Assembly (NCBI GenBank): GCA_040753875.1 | Contig: JBFMDV010000002.1 | Span: 55,552-119,551 of the forward strand | DNA length: 64,000 bases | Direction: 5' to 3' | Origin: Candidatus Zixiibacteriota bacterium | Lineage (GTDB): Bacteria > Zixibacteria > MSB-5A5 > GN15 > FEB-12 | Shown here: positions 15,763-25,393 of the stretch, in pieces | How positions within the stretch are numbered: the first letter of the stretch is position 1 | How the letters are laid out: every line of letters starts with the position of its first letter | Notes under the pieces: generated by a model | Database searches by the model: none | Told to the model about the DNA's origin: nothing | What the model saw: only the letters and a program-made list of their open reading frames with translations | Made by a program: the position numbers and the translations under genes

Positions 15763-16287
15763 ATGGCCGTAACGACTACAGCCCGACTGCGCTATGTCAG
15801 CATCCCGCCGCGCAAAATGCGCGTGGTGGCCCAGTTGGTTCAGGGGATGCCGATACAGAAGGCGCTCGATGCGCTCAATTTTATGCCGCGCGTGGCGGCT
15901 CATCATGTCGCGAAGACGCTCAAGTCGGCCGCTGCTAACGCGCTGTCGCTCGAGGGGACGGCGCATCTGAAGCCGGAAGACCTGATGGTCAAGAGCATCT
16001 ATGTCGACGACGCCCCGATGGCCAAGCGAATCCGGTTTCAGTCGATGGGTCGTGTGTTCCGGTATCGTAAGCGCTACTGCCATCTGACGGTGATCCTGGC
16101 CGAGCGGCCGCATCCAAAACCCGCTCTCGCTGCCGGTGACAAGACCAAAGCGGTTGCGAAGGCCGGTGAAGGGGTCGCAGGCGCCAAGGCCGAAAAGACA
16201 TCGAGTGCCAAGCCGGCCAAGAAGAAAGTTGCCGCCAAAGCGAAGACACCGGCGAAGAAGACAGTGAAGAAAACCGCGAAAAAATGA
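15763..16287 (+). CDS. rplV: 50S ribosomal protein L22 with long basic C-terminal tail
   Basis: L22 contacts all 23S domains and its beta hairpin lines the exit tunnel. The first 115 or so residues are an ordinary L22 (YVSIPPRKMRVVAQLVQGM at the start and GRVFRYRKRYCHLTVILAER at the end of the core). The remaining 55-60 residues are an extension made almost only of Ala, Lys, Pro, Val and Thr, resembling histone-H1-like tails. Total length is 174 against a usual 110-120. The tail is in frame with no sign of a frameshift. Its role is unknown; more rRNA contact is a guess. Confidence 0.97.
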   Translation: MAVTTTARLRYVSIPPRKMRVVAQLVQGMPIQKALDALNFMPRVAAHHVAKTLKSAAANALSLEGTAHLKPEDLMVKSIYVDDAPMAKRIRFQSMGRVFRYRKRYCHLTVILAERPHPKPALAAGDKTKAVAKAGEGVAGAKAEKTSSAKPAKKKVAAKAKTPAKKTVKKTAKK

Positions 16288-16319
16288 GTTTGGTGAATAG
16301 AGAGCGTTAGGGAGTAAAC

Positions 16320-17225
16320 TTGGGACAGAAAACCAATCCAATCGGTTTGCGACTGGGAATCATCAAGCAGTGGAATAGTCGCTGGTATGCCCCCGACCGC
16401 CAGTTTGCCGACCTCGTCCACGAGGATATGCAGATCAAGCGGTACATCAATCGGCGACTGGATAATGCCGGTATTGCCAATGTGGTGATCGCCCGCGCGC
16501 CGAAGAAAGTTACCGTGGACATCATGACCGCGCGTCCCGGCATCGTCATTGGCCGTCGTGGCGCAGAGGTGGACAAACTGCGCGAAGAGCTCCAGTTGCT
16601 CACCAAGAAAGACATCATGCTGAACATCGTGGAGGTTCGCAAGCCGGAGTTGGATGCCAAGCTGGTGGCGGACTCGGTTGCCCGGCAACTTGAGGGACGC
16701 GTATCGTTCCGCCGCGCCATGAAAAAGAGCTTGCAGGCGACCATGAAGATGGGCGCTCAGGGAATAAAGATTCAGTGCGGCGGGCGCCTCGGTGGCGCCG
16801 AAATCGCTCGCACGGAAAAGTACAAGGAAGGGCGCGTGCCGCTGCATACGCTCCGGGCCGATATCGATTACGGCACCTCCACGGCCGTCACCACGTATGG
16901 TTGCATCGGCGTGAAAGTATGGATTTGTCGTGGCGAGGTTCTGGATGCGGCGGCCGTTTTCCGTCAGGAAGAAGCCAAAGCCGAAGCCGAATCGCCAATG
17001 GCGCCTATGGCGCGTCCTCGGCGTGATCACGGTGGTCCCGATCGCGGCGACCGAGGCGGTCGGAAACGCCCGCGTGGTCGCGTCCGGCGAGGCGGTGGTC
17101 CTGGTCCGGGTGACGATCGATTTGCACCGCACGGCCGGCGTCCGGAAAGCGGCGCTCCTCGCAGCGACAACGCCGGTGGCGATCAATCGCGCAATGCCGG
17201 CCACGGCACGGATGAAAAGCGGTAG
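16320..17225 (+). CDS. rpsC: 30S ribosomal protein S3 with Arg/Gly-rich C-terminal extension
   Basis: S3 helps form the mRNA entry channel. The core of about 215 residues is typical: [20 protein letters not shown] at the start, a KH domain with [20 protein letters not shown], then [12 protein letters not shown]. After it comes an extension of about 85 residues rich in Arg, Gly, Asp and Pro ([17 protein letters not shown]), bringing the protein to 301. The TTG at 16320 is chosen because it gives the canonical N-terminus and follows AGGGAG. A second open frame covers the tail, but the Arg/Gly frame is continuous with the KH domain. Confidence 0.96.
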   Translation: MGQKTNPIGLRLGIIKQWNSRWYAPDRQFADLVHEDMQIKRYINRRLDNAGIANVVIARAPKKVTVDIMTARPGIVIGRRGAEVDKLREELQLLTKKDIMLNIVEVRKPELDAKLVADSVARQLEGRVSFRRAMKKSLQATMKMGAQGIKIQCGGRLGGAEIARTEKYKEGRVPLHTLRADIDYGTSTAVTTYGCIGVKVWICRGEVLDAAAVFRQEEAKAEAESPMAPMARPRRDHGGPDRGDRGGRKRPRGRVRRGGGPGPGDDRFAPHGRRPESGAPRSDNAGGDQSRNAGHGTDEKR

Positions 17226-17258
17226 CGACAGCGGCGACAAGGCGGAGAAGTAAAGACT

Positions 17259-17681
17259 ATGTTAATGCCGAAGAGGACAAAGTATCGCAAGGCGCAGCGC
17301 GGCCGGATGACCGGCAAGGCCACCACCGGCGCGGCTGTCAGCTTTGGCGAATACGGTTTGAAAGCGCTGGAACCGTGTTGGCTGACCAACCGCCAGATCG
17401 AAGCGGCCCGCGTGGCCCTGACCCGTCACCTCAAGCGGGGCGGCAAGATCTGGATCCGCATTTTCCCTGACAAGCCCGTGACTAAAAAACCAGCCGAGAC
17501 CCGCATGGGGAAGGGCAAAGGGGCACCGGAATATTGGGTGGCGGTAGTCAAGCCGGGACGGATGCTGTTTGAGATCGAGGGTGTCGACGAAAAGCTGGCG
17601 CGTGAGGCGCTGCGGCTGGCCGCCAACAAGCTCCCGCTGAAAACCAGATTTGTCGGCCGCCATGAGACGGAGGGTGCATAA
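17259..17681 (+). CDS. rplP: 50S ribosomal protein L16
   Basis: L16 organises the A-site side of the 50S and is among the last proteins added. It has 140 residues, starting [20 protein letters not shown]; the MLMPKR form is common, and the GGAG at 17243 is better spaced for 17259 than for the second ATG at 17265. The [20 protein letters not shown] block, with the arginine hydroxylated in some bacteria nearby, is conserved. It lies 2 bp before rpmC. Confidence 0.97.
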   Translation: MLMPKRTKYRKAQRGRMTGKATTGAAVSFGEYGLKALEPCWLTNRQIEAARVALTRHLKRGGKIWIRIFPDKPVTKKPAETRMGKGKGAPEYWVAVVKPGRMLFEIEGVDEKLAREALRLAANKLPLKTRFVGRHETEGA

Positions 17682-17683
17682 TC

Positions 17684-17959
17684 ATGAGACTGCACGAGCT
17701 GCGTGAACTGACACGCCAGGAGCTGCTGCAGAAACATCGCGATCTGCAGGAGGAACTGTTCAACCTGCGCATGCGCAAATCGACCAAGGCGCTCGAAAAC
17801 CCCCTCCGGCTCCGCCATGTTGGGCGCGATATCGCCAGAGTGTTGACCGTGCTGCATGAAGACCAGCTCGGTATCAGGAAACTGGCCGAGAGCAAGACCA
17901 CCATTCTGGGCGGCGCCACGTCCAAGAAGAGCACGAACGAGCAGGAGCGGCAGCAATGA
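17684..17959 (+). CDS. rpmC: 50S ribosomal protein L29
   Basis: L29 sits next to L23 at the tunnel exit. The family core is clear: [20 protein letters not shown], then [20 protein letters not shown] and an arginine-containing helix. At 91 residues it is longer than the usual 60-70, with a tail ending [12 protein letters not shown]. It overlaps rpsQ by 4 bp (ATGA), so the two are probably translationally coupled. Confidence 0.96.
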   Translation: MRLHELRELTRQELLQKHRDLQEELFNLRMRKSTKALENPLRLRHVGRDIARVLTVLHEDQLGIRKLAESKTTILGGATSKKSTNEQERQQ

Positions 17960-18225
17960 CTGAGACGACCAACCGTACCACCCGTCGAAAAATCCGCGTG
18001 GGCTTTGTCATTTCGGACAAGATGCATAAGAGCATCATCGTTCGGGTCGACCGGACCATGAAACACGCGCTGTATCAGAAGACGGTGCGGACGTTTTCCA
18101 AGTTGTACGCGCACGACGAGAACAACGAAGCGAGGATCGGCGACTTGGTGCGCGTGATGGAAACGCGGCCGATCTCCAAGACCAAGCACTGGCGTTTGCT
18201 TGAGATCGTGGAAAAGGCGAAGTAA
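17956..18225 (+). CDS. rpsQ: 30S ribosomal protein S17
   Basis: S17 is an early-binding OB-fold protein of the 30S body. It has 89 residues. After a short lead ([12 protein letters not shown]) it shows [20 protein letters not shown] and the end motif [19 protein letters not shown], both characteristic. It starts within the last codons of rpmC and is followed 39 bp later by rplN. Confidence 0.97.
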   Translation: MTETTNRTTRRKIRVGFVISDKMHKSIIVRVDRTMKHALYQKTVRTFSKLYAHDENNEARIGDLVRVMETRPISKTKHWRLLEIVEKAK

Positions 18226-18264
18226 ACGACCCCGAGGCGGGCGGTCAAACGAAGGTGTTCGGCT

Positions 18265-18630
18265 ATGATTCAGGAATATACAGTCTTGTCGGTTGCTGAC
18301 AACTCGGGAGCAAAGCGGGCGATGTGCTTCCGCATTCTGGGCAGCCGGAAACGAACCGCCTCGATCGGCGACATTATCGTCGTGGCGGTCAAGGAAGCGA
18401 TCCCCGGCGGCACCGTCAAGAAGTCCGAGGTGTGCCGTGCGGTCGTGGTCCGCACCCGTGGCCAGCTCCGGCGCAAGGACGGCTCGCTGATCCGATTCAG
18501 CGACAACGCGGCGGTCATTATCAATGAGCAGAACGAACCCCGGGGCACCCGCATTTTCGGCCCGGTAGCCCGCGAGTTGCGCGAGAAACAGTTCATGAAG
18601 ATCGTGTCGCTCGCGCCCGAGGTGCTCTAA
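18265..18630 (+). CDS. rplN: 50S ribosomal protein L14
   Basis: L14 forms intersubunit bridge B8 and is the target of the silencing factor RsfS in other bacteria. It has 121 residues: [20 protein letters not shown] at the start and [20 protein letters not shown] near the end. Everything matches the family. It begins the spc operon segment here, with no separate promoter that I can support. Confidence 0.98.
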   Translation: MIQEYTVLSVADNSGAKRAMCFRILGSRKRTASIGDIIVVAVKEAIPGGTVKKSEVCRAVVVRTRGQLRRKDGSLIRFSDNAAVIINEQNEPRGTRIFGPVARELREKQFMKIVSLAPEVL

Positions 18631-18645
18631 GGGAGGATGGAAGAT

Positions 18646-18963
18646 ATGCATATACGCAAGAACGATACCGTGTACGTCCTGACCGGACAGGACAAAGGCA
18701 AGACCGGTCGCGTGCTGTTCGTGAATGCCGACAAGGGAACATTGCTCGTGGAAGGGATCAGCCGTCGCAAGCGGCACCAGCGCCCCACCCAGCGAAATCC
18801 CAAGGGCGGCATCATTACGAAGGAAACGCCCATTCACATCAGCAATGTGGCGCTGTACAGCCCGTCGCTTGGTGGCCCGACCAAGGTCAGCACCAAGGTG
18901 ATCGACGAAGGGGGCAAGAAGCAGCGGGTGCGAATTTGCCGCAAGACAGGTGAGCAGTTATAA
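18646..18963 (+). CDS. rplX: 50S ribosomal protein L24
   Basis: L24 initiates 50S assembly. The start at 18646 (MHIRKNDTVYVLTGQDKGKT, a KOW motif) is preferred over the ATG at 18637. The GGAGG at 18632-18636 directly touches the earlier ATG but lies 9 bp from this one. Length is then 105 residues, as usual. The segment RRKRHQRPTQRNPKGGIITK is typical. It is followed 12 bp later by rplE. Confidence 0.97.
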   Translation: MHIRKNDTVYVLTGQDKGKTGRVLFVNADKGTLLVEGISRRKRHQRPTQRNPKGGIITKETPIHISNVALYSPSLGGPTKVSTKVIDEGGKKQRVRICRKTGEQL

Positions 18964-18975
18964 GAGGCGGCGGCT

Positions 18976-19518
18976 ATGACAAGATTACAGGAAAAATATA
19001 TCAAGGAAGTGCAGCCCAAGCTGATGAAGGAGAACAAGTACTCCTCCTCGATGCAGGTGCCGCGCATGACCAAAATCACCGTCAATGTCGGCGTCGGTGA
19101 AGCGACTCAAAACGCGAAGACGCTCGAAGCGGCTGTTTCGGATCTGACGGCGATCACGGGCCAGAAACCGCTGGTGACCAAGGCGCGCAAGAGCATTTCC
19201 AATTTCAAGCTGCGCAAGGGCGTGGCGATCGGCTGCATGGTCACGCTGCGACGCGAGCACATGTACGAGTTCTTTGATCGGCTGGTCAATATCGCCATGC
19301 CGCGTATCCGTGACTTTCGCGGCGTCAGCCCTAAGTCGTTCGACGGGCGCGGCAATTACAACCTGGGACTGAAAGAACAATTGATCTTTCCGGAGATCGA
19401 CTACGATAAGATCGATAAGATCCGGGGCATGACCATCTGCATTACCACGACCGCCAGGACGGACGACGAAGCCCGTCAATTGCTGGCCGAGATGGGGATG
19501 CCGTTCCGGAAACAGTAG
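18976..19518 (+). CDS. rplE: 50S ribosomal protein L5
   Basis: L5 binds 5S rRNA and contacts S13 in bridge B1b. It has 180 residues with [20 protein letters not shown], the loop [20 protein letters not shown] and the end [20 protein letters not shown]. All are canonical. It is followed 7 bp later by the short S14 gene. Confidence 0.98.
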   Translation: MTRLQEKYIKEVQPKLMKENKYSSSMQVPRMTKITVNVGVGEATQNAKTLEAAVSDLTAITGQKPLVTKARKSISNFKLRKGVAIGCMVTLRREHMYEFFDRLVNIAMPRIRDFRGVSPKSFDGRGNYNLGLKEQLIFPEIDYDKIDKIRGMTICITTTARTDDEARQLLAEMGMPFRKQ

Positions 19519-19525
19519 GAGTCGC

Positions 19526-19711
19526 ATGGCCAAGAAGTGCCTGATTGAAAAACAGAGACGGAAACCGAAGTTCGCCGTCCGCGCCTATCACCGCTGCCGT
19601 CGCTGCGGTCGGCCGCACGCCTATCTTCGCCGGTTCGGTCTGTGCCGAATCTGCTTCCGTGATATGGCCCTGTCCGGCAATTTGCCGGGCGTCGTCAAGG
19701 CCAGCTGGTAA
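19526..19711 (+). CDS. rpsZ: 30S ribosomal protein S14, zinc-binding short form
   Basis: This is the 61-residue type Z S14, smaller than the roughly 100-residue zinc-free version. The four ligands are the cysteines in [20 protein letters not shown], and it ends [10 protein letters not shown] as the family does. Finding the zinc form in the spc operon, along with zinc-type S4 and L36 in this window, is the ancestral arrangement. Zinc-free paralogues, if any, lie elsewhere. Confidence 0.97.
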   Translation: MAKKCLIEKQRRKPKFAVRAYHRCRRCGRPHAYLRRFGLCRICFRDMALSGNLPGVVKASW

Positions 19712-19743
19712 CCGTTGCTGAGAGTTGTTGGGAGTATGCTGTT

Positions 19744-20145
19744 ATGAGTATGACCGACCCGGTCGCTGACCTGTTGACCCGGATACGAAACGGCTCCAAG
19801 GCCAAGAAACCGGCCGTGGATGTGCCCGCATCGAAACTGAAAGCGGAGATCGTCCGTATCCTCAAGGACACCCATTTCGTGCGGGATTTTATCTCGCTGC
19901 CGGATAGCAAGCAGGGGATTCTCCGTGTGTATCTCCGTTACAGCCGTGGCGACGTTCCCGTCATCAAGGGTATCCAGCGAGTCTCCAGCCCCGGCCTTCG
20001 CCGGTATCTTGGCGTCGATGATATCAAGCGATCGACCCGGTTCTCGCAGGGAATTACCATCATCTCGACCTCAGCCGGCGTGATGACCAATATTGAGGCT
20101 GCACGGCGCGGCGTGGGCGGCGAAGTGCTGGTGCGGTGCTGGTAG
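19744..20145 (+). CDS. rpsH: 30S ribosomal protein S8
   Basis: S8 binds the central domain of 16S rRNA and in E. coli represses the spc operon. It has 133 residues: MTDPVADLLTRIRNGSKAKK after a two-residue lead, and the C-terminal block with STSAGVMTNIEAARRGVGGE. The ATG at 19744 and the next at 19750 both fit; GGGAG at 19730 favours the first. Confidence 0.97.
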   Translation: MSMTDPVADLLTRIRNGSKAKKPAVDVPASKLKAEIVRILKDTHFVRDFISLPDSKQGILRVYLRYSRGDVPVIKGIQRVSSPGLRRYLGVDDIKRSTRFSQGITIISTSAGVMTNIEAARRGVGGEVLVRCW

Positions 20146-20160
20146 AGGAAGGATAGTACT

Positions 20161-20700
20161 ATGTCGCGAATTGGCAAATTGCCGGTCGTCATCCCCGAGA
20201 AGACCAAGGTCGAGTTGGCCGGATCATCTATTACCGTCACCGGCCCCAAGGGTTCGCTGTCCCGCGCCATCCACCCGCAGATATCGGCGTCGGTAACTGG
20301 TCAGGAAGTGTCTGTTACGCGATCGAGCGACCTCAAGAAATATCGGGCGCTTCACGGCCTGACGCGCGCCCTCATTCAGAATATGGTCAAGGGTGTGACC
20401 GAGGGTTACTCCAAGGAGCTGCAGATCGTCGGTGTCGGCTACCGTGCGGAGCTCAAAGGGAAAGCCGTCATTCTGTACCTGGGATATTCGCACCCGATAG
20501 TCTTTCGGCCGCCGGCCGGGGTTACCGTGACAGTTGAACCGAAGGAGAGCAAGATCCGCATTGAGGGGATCGACAAGGAGATGGTCGGGCAGACAGCGGC
20601 CAAGCTTCGCTCATTCCGTCCACCAGAGCCGTACAAGGGCAAAGGGATCCGGTACGTGGGCGAACAGGTACGTCAAAAGGCCGGCAAGACCGCAGGATAA
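20161..20700 (+). CDS. rplF: 50S ribosomal protein L6
   Basis: L6 lies near the factor-binding site and contacts the sarcin-ricin loop region. It has 179 residues with two similar domains: MSRIGKLPVVIPEKTKVELA at the start, then GVTEGYSKELQIVGVGYRAE, and KGKGIRYVGEQVRQKAGKTA at the end. It is in the expected order after rpsH. Confidence 0.98.
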   Translation: MSRIGKLPVVIPEKTKVELAGSSITVTGPKGSLSRAIHPQISASVTGQEVSVTRSSDLKKYRALHGLTRALIQNMVKGVTEGYSKELQIVGVGYRAELKGKAVILYLGYSHPIVFRPPAGVTVTVEPKESKIRIEGIDKEMVGQTAAKLRSFRPPEPYKGKGIRYVGEQVRQKAGKTAG

Positions 20701-20727
20701 CGACAGCAAAGCGATTGGTGAGTTGAT

Positions 20728-21099
20728 ATGGCTGACAAAGGTATTCAGAAAGACGAGAAAGCGGAACGCCGTCGTCGACGGGTTCGCGCCCACGTTCTGG
20801 GCACCGCGGAACGTCCGCGGCTGAGCGTTTCCAAGTCGCTCAAGAACGTGTTCGTTCAAATCGTGGACGATGAGAACAAGGTCACGTTGATAGGGCTGGC
20901 GTCCAATTCGGCCACCATCGCCAAGGAGCTGGCGAAGCTGAACAAGACCGACCAGGCCAAGCACGTTGGCAAAAAGGTCGCCGAGCTGGCCAAGTCGAAG
21001 GGGATCGAAGCGGTCGTGTTCGATCGCAACCGATTCCGGTTCCACGGGCGGATCAAAGCGCTCGCCGATGGCGCGCGCGAGGGCGGCCTGAAATTCTAA
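20728..21099 (+). CDS. rplR: 50S ribosomal protein L18
   Basis: L18 carries 5S rRNA into the ribosome together with L5. It has 123 residues. Family blocks are RRRRVRAHVLGTAERPRLSV and VVFDRNRFRFHGRIKALADG, ending AREGGLKF. It precedes rpsE by 37 bp. Confidence 0.98.
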   Translation: MADKGIQKDEKAERRRRRVRAHVLGTAERPRLSVSKSLKNVFVQIVDDENKVTLIGLASNSATIAKELAKLNKTDQAKHVGKKVAELAKSKGIEAVVFDRNRFRFHGRIKALADGAREGGLKF

Positions 21100-21136
21100 C
21101 GGATGATTTGTGATATGGCTATACAAGAGGTGACGC

Positions 21137-21619
21137 TTGGCGAAGTTTGAAATGGACAACCTCGAACTCGAGGAAAAAGTGATCAGCGTCAATCGTGTGG
21201 CGAAGGTCGTCAAGGGTGGTCGCCGTTTCGGCTTCACGGCCCTGGTGGCGGTGGGCGATCGCAACGGCAAGGTTGGGATCGGGCTCGGCAAGGCCTCCGA
21301 GGTTTCTGAAGCGATCCGCAAGGGGACCGACGCCGCCCGCCGCGCTATGACCAAAGTGAACTTGGTCAGCGGTACCATTCCGCATCGTATCGACGGCGTG
21401 TTCGGCGCGACCACGGTTGTGATGCGCCCCGCGTCTCCCGGAACCGGCGTGATCGCCGGCGGCGCCGCGCGTGCGATTCTGGAATCAGCTGGCATTCAGG
21501 ATATCCTGGCCAAAGTGCTCGGCAGCCGCAACCCCAACAACGTGGTCAAGGCGACGATGAACGGCCTGAAGAGTCTGCGGACGCGCGACCAGGAGCAGGC
21601 GTTCCGCGAACAGGCGTAG
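21137..21619 (+). CDS. rpsE: 30S ribosomal protein S5
   Basis: S5 supports decoding accuracy and mRNA helicase activity at the entry channel. It has 160 residues. I place the start at TTG 21137 ([20 protein letters not shown]) with AAGAGG 9 bp before it. The ATG at 21116 opens a different short frame. The conserved [19 protein letters not shown] and [16 protein letters not shown] blocks are intact. Confidence 0.97.
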   Translation: MAKFEMDNLELEEKVISVNRVAKVVKGGRRFGFTALVAVGDRNGKVGIGLGKASEVSEAIRKGTDAARRAMTKVNLVSGTIPHRIDGVFGATTVVMRPASPGTGVIAGGAARAILESAGIQDILAKVLGSRNPNNVVKATMNGLKSLRTRDQEQAFREQA

Positions 21620-21648
21620 GCGTCCGATCACGGCGAGGAAATGTCATC

Positions 21649-21831
21649 ATGGCCAGATTGAAAGTTACACAGATTCGCAGCATCATCGAGCGCAAAGAAC
21701 CGCAGAAGCGGACTATCAAGGCGCTCGGTCTGGGTCGTCCTCACAGCACCGCGGTGCACAACGACACGCCCCAGATCCGCGGGATGATCAATGCCGTCCG
21801 ACACCTTGTGAAGGTGGAAGAGGTGGAATAA
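21649..21831 (+). CDS. rpmD: 50S ribosomal protein L30
   Basis: L30 is a 60-residue bacterial-type protein: LKVTQIRSIIERKEPQKRTI, then ALGLGRPHSTAVHNDTPQIR and MINAVRHLVKVEEVE. It lies between rpsE and rplO with a GAGGAAATGTC leader. It is absent from some bacterial lineages, so its presence is mildly informative. Confidence 0.97.
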   Translation: MARLKVTQIRSIIERKEPQKRTIKALGLGRPHSTAVHNDTPQIRGMINAVRHLVKVEEVE

Positions 21832-21846
21832 AGGAGCAGCGTCTCA

Positions 21847-22284
21847 ATGGATCTACATTCACTGAAACCACCCAAAGGGGCGAAGAAGGCTCGCAAGCGC
21901 GTGGGACGCGGTCCCGGCTCCGGCATGGGCGAAACCTCGGGCCGCGGTCACAAGGGGTCCAAGGCTCGCAGCGGCGCCCATATGAAGGCCGGGTTCGAGG
22001 GCGGGCAGATGCCGTTGCATCGGCGTCTTCCCAAGCGCGGTTTTACGAATATCTTCAAGACGGAATTCCAGGTGGTCAACGTGGCCGACCTGTCCCGCTG
22101 CGATGTGGGCGAAGTAACGGTCGACACGCTGAAATCCGTGGGCCTCATCAAGAGCACCTGTATCCCAGTAAAAATTCTCGGCAACGGTACTGTTGATAAA
22201 GCGCTTGTGGTGAAAGCGGCCGCCTTCTCCAAGTCGGCCGTCGAGAAGATTACCGCCGCGGGCGGCAAGACCGAGGTGATTTAG
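21847..22284 (+). CDS. rplO: 50S ribosomal protein L15
   Basis: L15 is a late-assembly 50S protein. It has 145 residues with the glycine- and arginine-rich N-terminus ([20 protein letters not shown]) and [20 protein letters not shown]. Its TAG stop shares its last base with the GTG start of secY (TAGTG), so secY translation is probably coupled to it. Confidence 0.98.
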   Translation: MDLHSLKPPKGAKKARKRVGRGPGSGMGETSGRGHKGSKARSGAHMKAGFEGGQMPLHRRLPKRGFTNIFKTEFQVVNVADLSRCDVGEVTVDTLKSVGLIKSTCIPVKILGNGTVDKALVVKAAAFSKSAVEKITAAGGKTEVI

Positions 22285-23591
22285 TGTTAGAAACCTTCAA
22301 TTCGATCTTTAAGGTTGAAGAGCTGCGGCGAAGGATTTTCTACACCTTCGCCCTGCTTGTTGTGTACCGTATTGGCGGTCACATCCCGACCCCCGGGGTC
22401 GATGGCTCCGTGCTGGCGGCGGCGCTATCGCAGCAGTCGATCTTCGGCTTGCTCGATCTTTTCGCAGGCGGCGCCTTTGCCAAGGCCACCATCTTTGCCA
22501 TGGGCATCATGCCGTACATCTCGGCGTCGATCATGCTTCAGTTGCTCGGGGCGGTAGTGCCGTTCCTGCAGCGGCTCCAGCGCGAAGGCGAGGAAGGACG
22601 CCGTAAAATCACCCAGTACACTCGCTATCTGACAGTGCTGATTGCAGCATTGCAGGCCTGGGGCACGGCCGGATTCATTACGACCATCAATTACAACGGC
22701 ATCAATGCCGTTCACATGGCGACGGCGTCCTTCATTCCACTGACGATCCTCACCTTCACCTGCGGTACCATCTTCATCATGTGGCTGGGTGAGCAGATCA
22801 CGGAGCGCGGTATCGGCAACGGTATTTCGCTCATCATTTTCATCGGCATTATCGCCCGGTTCCCCGAAGCGATTGTCGATGAAGTGTTGTTTGTCTGGAA
22901 CGGCACCCGGCCGTTCTACCTGGAGATAATCATGGTGGCCGCGATGGTGTTTGTCGTCACGGCCGTCATTATGATAACCCGCGCGCAGCGCCGCGTGCCG
23001 GTGCAGTACCCGCGCAAGGTGATCGGCCGCAAGGTATTCGGCGGCGCCACCACGCACCTGCCGCTATCGGTCAACTCCGCCGGCGTCATCCCGATCATTT
23101 TCGCGCAGTCGATCATGTTCCTGCCGTCGACCTTCGCCCAATTGTTTCCAAACACCGACTGGGTACAGAACCTGGTCTCGGTCTGGCTTGCCCCGGGAGG
23201 GTGGTGGTATTCACTCATCTATGCGCTGATAATCATTTTCTTCGCGTATTTCTATACGGCGATTGTCTACAATCCGGTGGAAATCGCGGACAACATGCGC
23301 AAGAACGGCGGTTACATTCCCGGCATACGGCCAGGTAAGAATACGTCCGACTACATAGAGAAGATACTCACGCGCATCACACTCCCGGGCGCCGTGTTTT
23401 TTGCGGCGATTGCCGTGCTGCCGTGGTTGTTGATCGGACAGTTCAATGTCAACTTCTTCTTCGGCGGCACCGGCCTTCTGATCGTGGTCGGTGTGGCGCT
23501 CGATACCCTGCAGCAGATCGAGTCGCACTTGCTGATGCGGCATTACGATGGGTTCCTCAAGAAGGGGCGCATTCGTGGGAGGTCGATGTAA
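22284..23591 (+). CDS. secY: Protein translocase subunit SecY
   Basis: SecY is the channel of the SecYEG translocon in the inner membrane. It has 435 residues with about ten membrane segments. Hallmarks are GGHIPTPGVDGS in the first loop, QRLQREGEEGRRKITQYTRY, and the cytosolic loop with RRVPVQYPRK; the C-terminal loop IRPGKNTSDYIEKILTRITL is also typical. The start is GTG 22284, overlapping the rplO stop by one base. Its place after rplO and before adk is the classical spc layout. Confidence 0.98.
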   Translation: MLETFNSIFKVEELRRRIFYTFALLVVYRIGGHIPTPGVDGSVLAAALSQQSIFGLLDLFAGGAFAKATIFAMGIMPYISASIMLQLLGAVVPFLQRLQREGEEGRRKITQYTRYLTVLIAALQAWGTAGFITTINYNGINAVHMATASFIPLTILTFTCGTIFIMWLGEQITERGIGNGISLIIFIGIIARFPEAIVDEVLFVWNGTRPFYLEIIMVAAMVFVVTAVIMITRAQRRVPVQYPRKVIGRKVFGGATTHLPLSVNSAGVIPIIFAQSIMFLPSTFAQLFPNTDWVQNLVSVWLAPGGWWYSLIYALIIIFFAYFYTAIVYNPVEIADNMRKNGGYIPGIRPGKNTSDYIEKILTRITLPGAVFFAAIAVLPWLLIGQFNVNFFFGGTGLLIVVGVALDTLQQIESHLLMRHYDGFLKKGRIRGRSM

Positions 23592-23593
23592 GT

Positions 23594-24250
23594 ATGAATC
23601 TCGTCTTCCTTGGTCCTCCCGGTTCCGGCAAAGGTACCCAGGCGGCCCGCCTCTCGGCGGCCAGACACGTGGTGCATTTGTCGACCGGGGACGTGCTCCG
23701 CGAAGCGGTCAGGAAGGGAACTCCTCTTGGCAAAAAGGCGGAAGCATACATGACCAGGGGGGAACTGGTGCCGGATGCGCTGATAATCGGTTTGATCGAG
23801 GACAAGATATCCGCGGGAGAACTTCGGAACGGGTTCATCCTTGATGGTTTCCCGCGAACAATTCCGCAAGCCGAGAGTCTCAAAGAGATGCTGGCGCGGC
23901 ACAATATGAATCTTGACCGTGCCATTCTGTTCAGCGTTCCCGAAGAGGAACTGGTGAAGCGCCTTTCCGGTCGCTGGCATTGCCCGAAATGCAACGCCGG
24001 ATACAACTACCCGCTGGCACTTCCCAAAGTGGCCGGACAGTGTGACAAGGACAAAGAACCTCTTCAGCGACGCCCCGATGACGAAGAAGCGGTCGTCAGA
24101 AACCGTCTCGTTGTGTACCGGACACAGACCCGGCCAATCGAGGATTTTTATCGCCGGGAATCGGTGTTGACTGAGATACAAGGCAACCAATTGCCGGATA
24201 GTGTCTTTGCGGCGTTACTTAAAGTGACGGATAACGTAGGAGCCTTGTGA
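23594..24250 (+). CDS. adk: Adenylate kinase, zinc-lid type
   Basis: Adenylate kinase catalyses ATP + AMP to 2 ADP. The start is ATG 23594 (MNLVFLGPPGSGKGTQAARL), two bases after the secY stop, giving 218 residues, the normal long-lid form. The P-loop GPPGSGKGT is at 7-15, the AMP-binding region has STGDVLREA and GFPRTIPQA, and the lid has CPKCNAGYNYPLALPK followed by a further Cys and Asp. That fits a Cys3-Asp zinc site. It overlaps map by 4 bp. Confidence 0.97.
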   Translation: MNLVFLGPPGSGKGTQAARLSAARHVVHLSTGDVLREAVRKGTPLGKKAEAYMTRGELVPDALIIGLIEDKISAGELRNGFILDGFPRTIPQAESLKEMLARHNMNLDRAILFSVPEEELVKRLSGRWHCPKCNAGYNYPLALPKVAGQCDKDKEPLQRRPDDEEAVVRNRLVVYRTQTRPIEDFYRRESVLTEIQGNQLPDSVFAALLKVTDNVGAL

Positions 24251-24993
24251 TCGTCTTGAAATCACCGGAGGAAATCGAGATCATGCGGCGGGCCGGCCGA
24301 CTGGTGGCTATGACCCTCGATATGGTCGAACAGGAGATCGAACCGGGCTTGACCACAGAACAGCTTGATCTCCTGGTTGAGGATTTCATTCGGTCTCATG
24401 GGGCTATCCCGGCATTCAAGAATTACCAGGGATATCCCGCTTCGGCGTGCGTCTCCATCGACGACGAAGTGGTGCACGGGATACCTGGCAAACGGGCGCT
24501 CCGCGAAGGCGAGATCGTTTCGGTGGATATCGGTACGATCGTAGACAAGTACTACGGTGACTCCGCCCGAACTTTCCCTATCGGTGAGGTGAGCCCCGAG
24601 AAGAAGCGGCTTATGGAGTACACTCGGAAAGCGCTGATGGCGGGTATTGACAAGGCTCGCAAAGGCAATAGATTAGGTCAGGTTTCCGCAGCTGTTCAAC
24701 TGGTTGCGGAGAGTCAGGGGTATGGAGTGGTCCGACAGTTGGTCGGACACGGCATCGGCCGGAAAATGCACGAGGAACCCCAGGTTCCCAATTTCGGTTC
24801 TCCTTCGGAAGGGCCGACCCTGCAAAGCGGCATGGTCCTCGCCATCGAGCCTATGATCAACATGGGCACGTATGATGTCAAGACGATGCCTGACGGCTGG
24901 ACAGTGGTGACGGCAGACGGGATGCCGTCGGCTCATTTCGAGCACACGGTCGCAATTACCGACAACGGCCCGGATATCCTGACCCTGGCATAG
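24247..24993 (+). CDS. map: Methionine aminopeptidase, type I
   Basis: This enzyme removes the initiator methionine from nascent proteins. It has 248 residues and starts at GTG 24247 inside the last codon of adk. The dinuclear metal ligands can be followed: the aspartates in VSVDIGTIV and YYGDSARTF, the histidine of [13 protein letters not shown], and the glutamates in AIEPMINMG and FEHTVAITD. There is no N-terminal zinc-finger extension. It sits in the adk-map-infA order seen in many bacteria. Confidence 0.97.
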   Translation: MIVLKSPEEIEIMRRAGRLVAMTLDMVEQEIEPGLTTEQLDLLVEDFIRSHGAIPAFKNYQGYPASACVSIDDEVVHGIPGKRALREGEIVSVDIGTIVDKYYGDSARTFPIGEVSPEKKRLMEYTRKALMAGIDKARKGNRLGQVSAAVQLVAESQGYGVVRQLVGHGIGRKMHEEPQVPNFGSPSEGPTLQSGMVLAIEPMINMGTYDVKTMPDGWTVVTADGMPSAHFEHTVAITDNGPDILTLA

Positions 24994-25001
24994 CGAGGAG
25001 T

Positions 25002-25220
25002 ATGGCGAAAGAAGAGACCATTACTGTTGAAGGCAAGGTGATTGAACCGCTGCCCAACGCGATGTTTCGCGTTGAGTTGGATAATGGTCATGTCGTGCTC
25101 GCGCATATATCGGGAAAAATGAGAATGCATTTTATCAAGATCCTGCCGGGCGACAAGGTGACACTGGAATTGTCGCCCTACGATCTCAGTCGCGGTCGGA
25201 TCACGTATCGATACAAGTGA
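25002..25220 (+). CDS. infA: Translation initiation factor IF-1
   Basis: IF-1 is an OB-fold factor that blocks the A-site during initiation. It has 72 residues ([20 protein letters not shown], with [20 protein letters not shown]), identical in length to most bacterial IF-1. It lies 8 bp after map with GCGAGGAGT as ribosome binding site. Confidence 0.98.
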   Translation: MAKEETITVEGKVIEPLPNAMFRVELDNGHVVLAHISGKMRMHFIKILPGDKVTLELSPYDLSRGRITYRYK

Positions 25221-25242
25221 GCGGAAAAGGACTGGTGCGGAT

Positions 25243-25359
25243 ATGAAAGTTCGTTCGGCTATCAAGAAGCGTTGCGAGCACTGCAAGGTGATCAGGCGGC
25301 GCGGCGTGCTGCGGGTCATCTGTTTCAAGAACCCCAGCCACAAGCAGCGTCAGGGTTGA
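25243..25359 (+). CDS. rpmJ: 50S ribosomal protein L36, zinc-binding form
   Basis: This short gene lies between infA and rpsM. It encodes 38 residues, beginning [20 protein letters not shown] and ending NPSHKQRQG. The ligands C11, C14, C27 and H33 make it the zinc-type (C+) L36. The start at 25243 is preceded by a weak GGTGCGG. It is a small protein of the 50S near the A-site entry and its position is the conserved one. Confidence 0.96.
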   Translation: MKVRSAIKKRCEHCKVIRRRGVLRVICFKNPSHKQRQG

Positions 25360-25393
25360 GAAAACGTTAGTGTGAATAGAGAAGAGGTGTTAC

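Noticed and set aside
16930..17253. Alternative frame over the S3 tail ending SGDKAEK
   Set aside because: The Arg/Gly-rich frame is continuous with the S3 KH domain without any frameshift, so the second frame is incidental.
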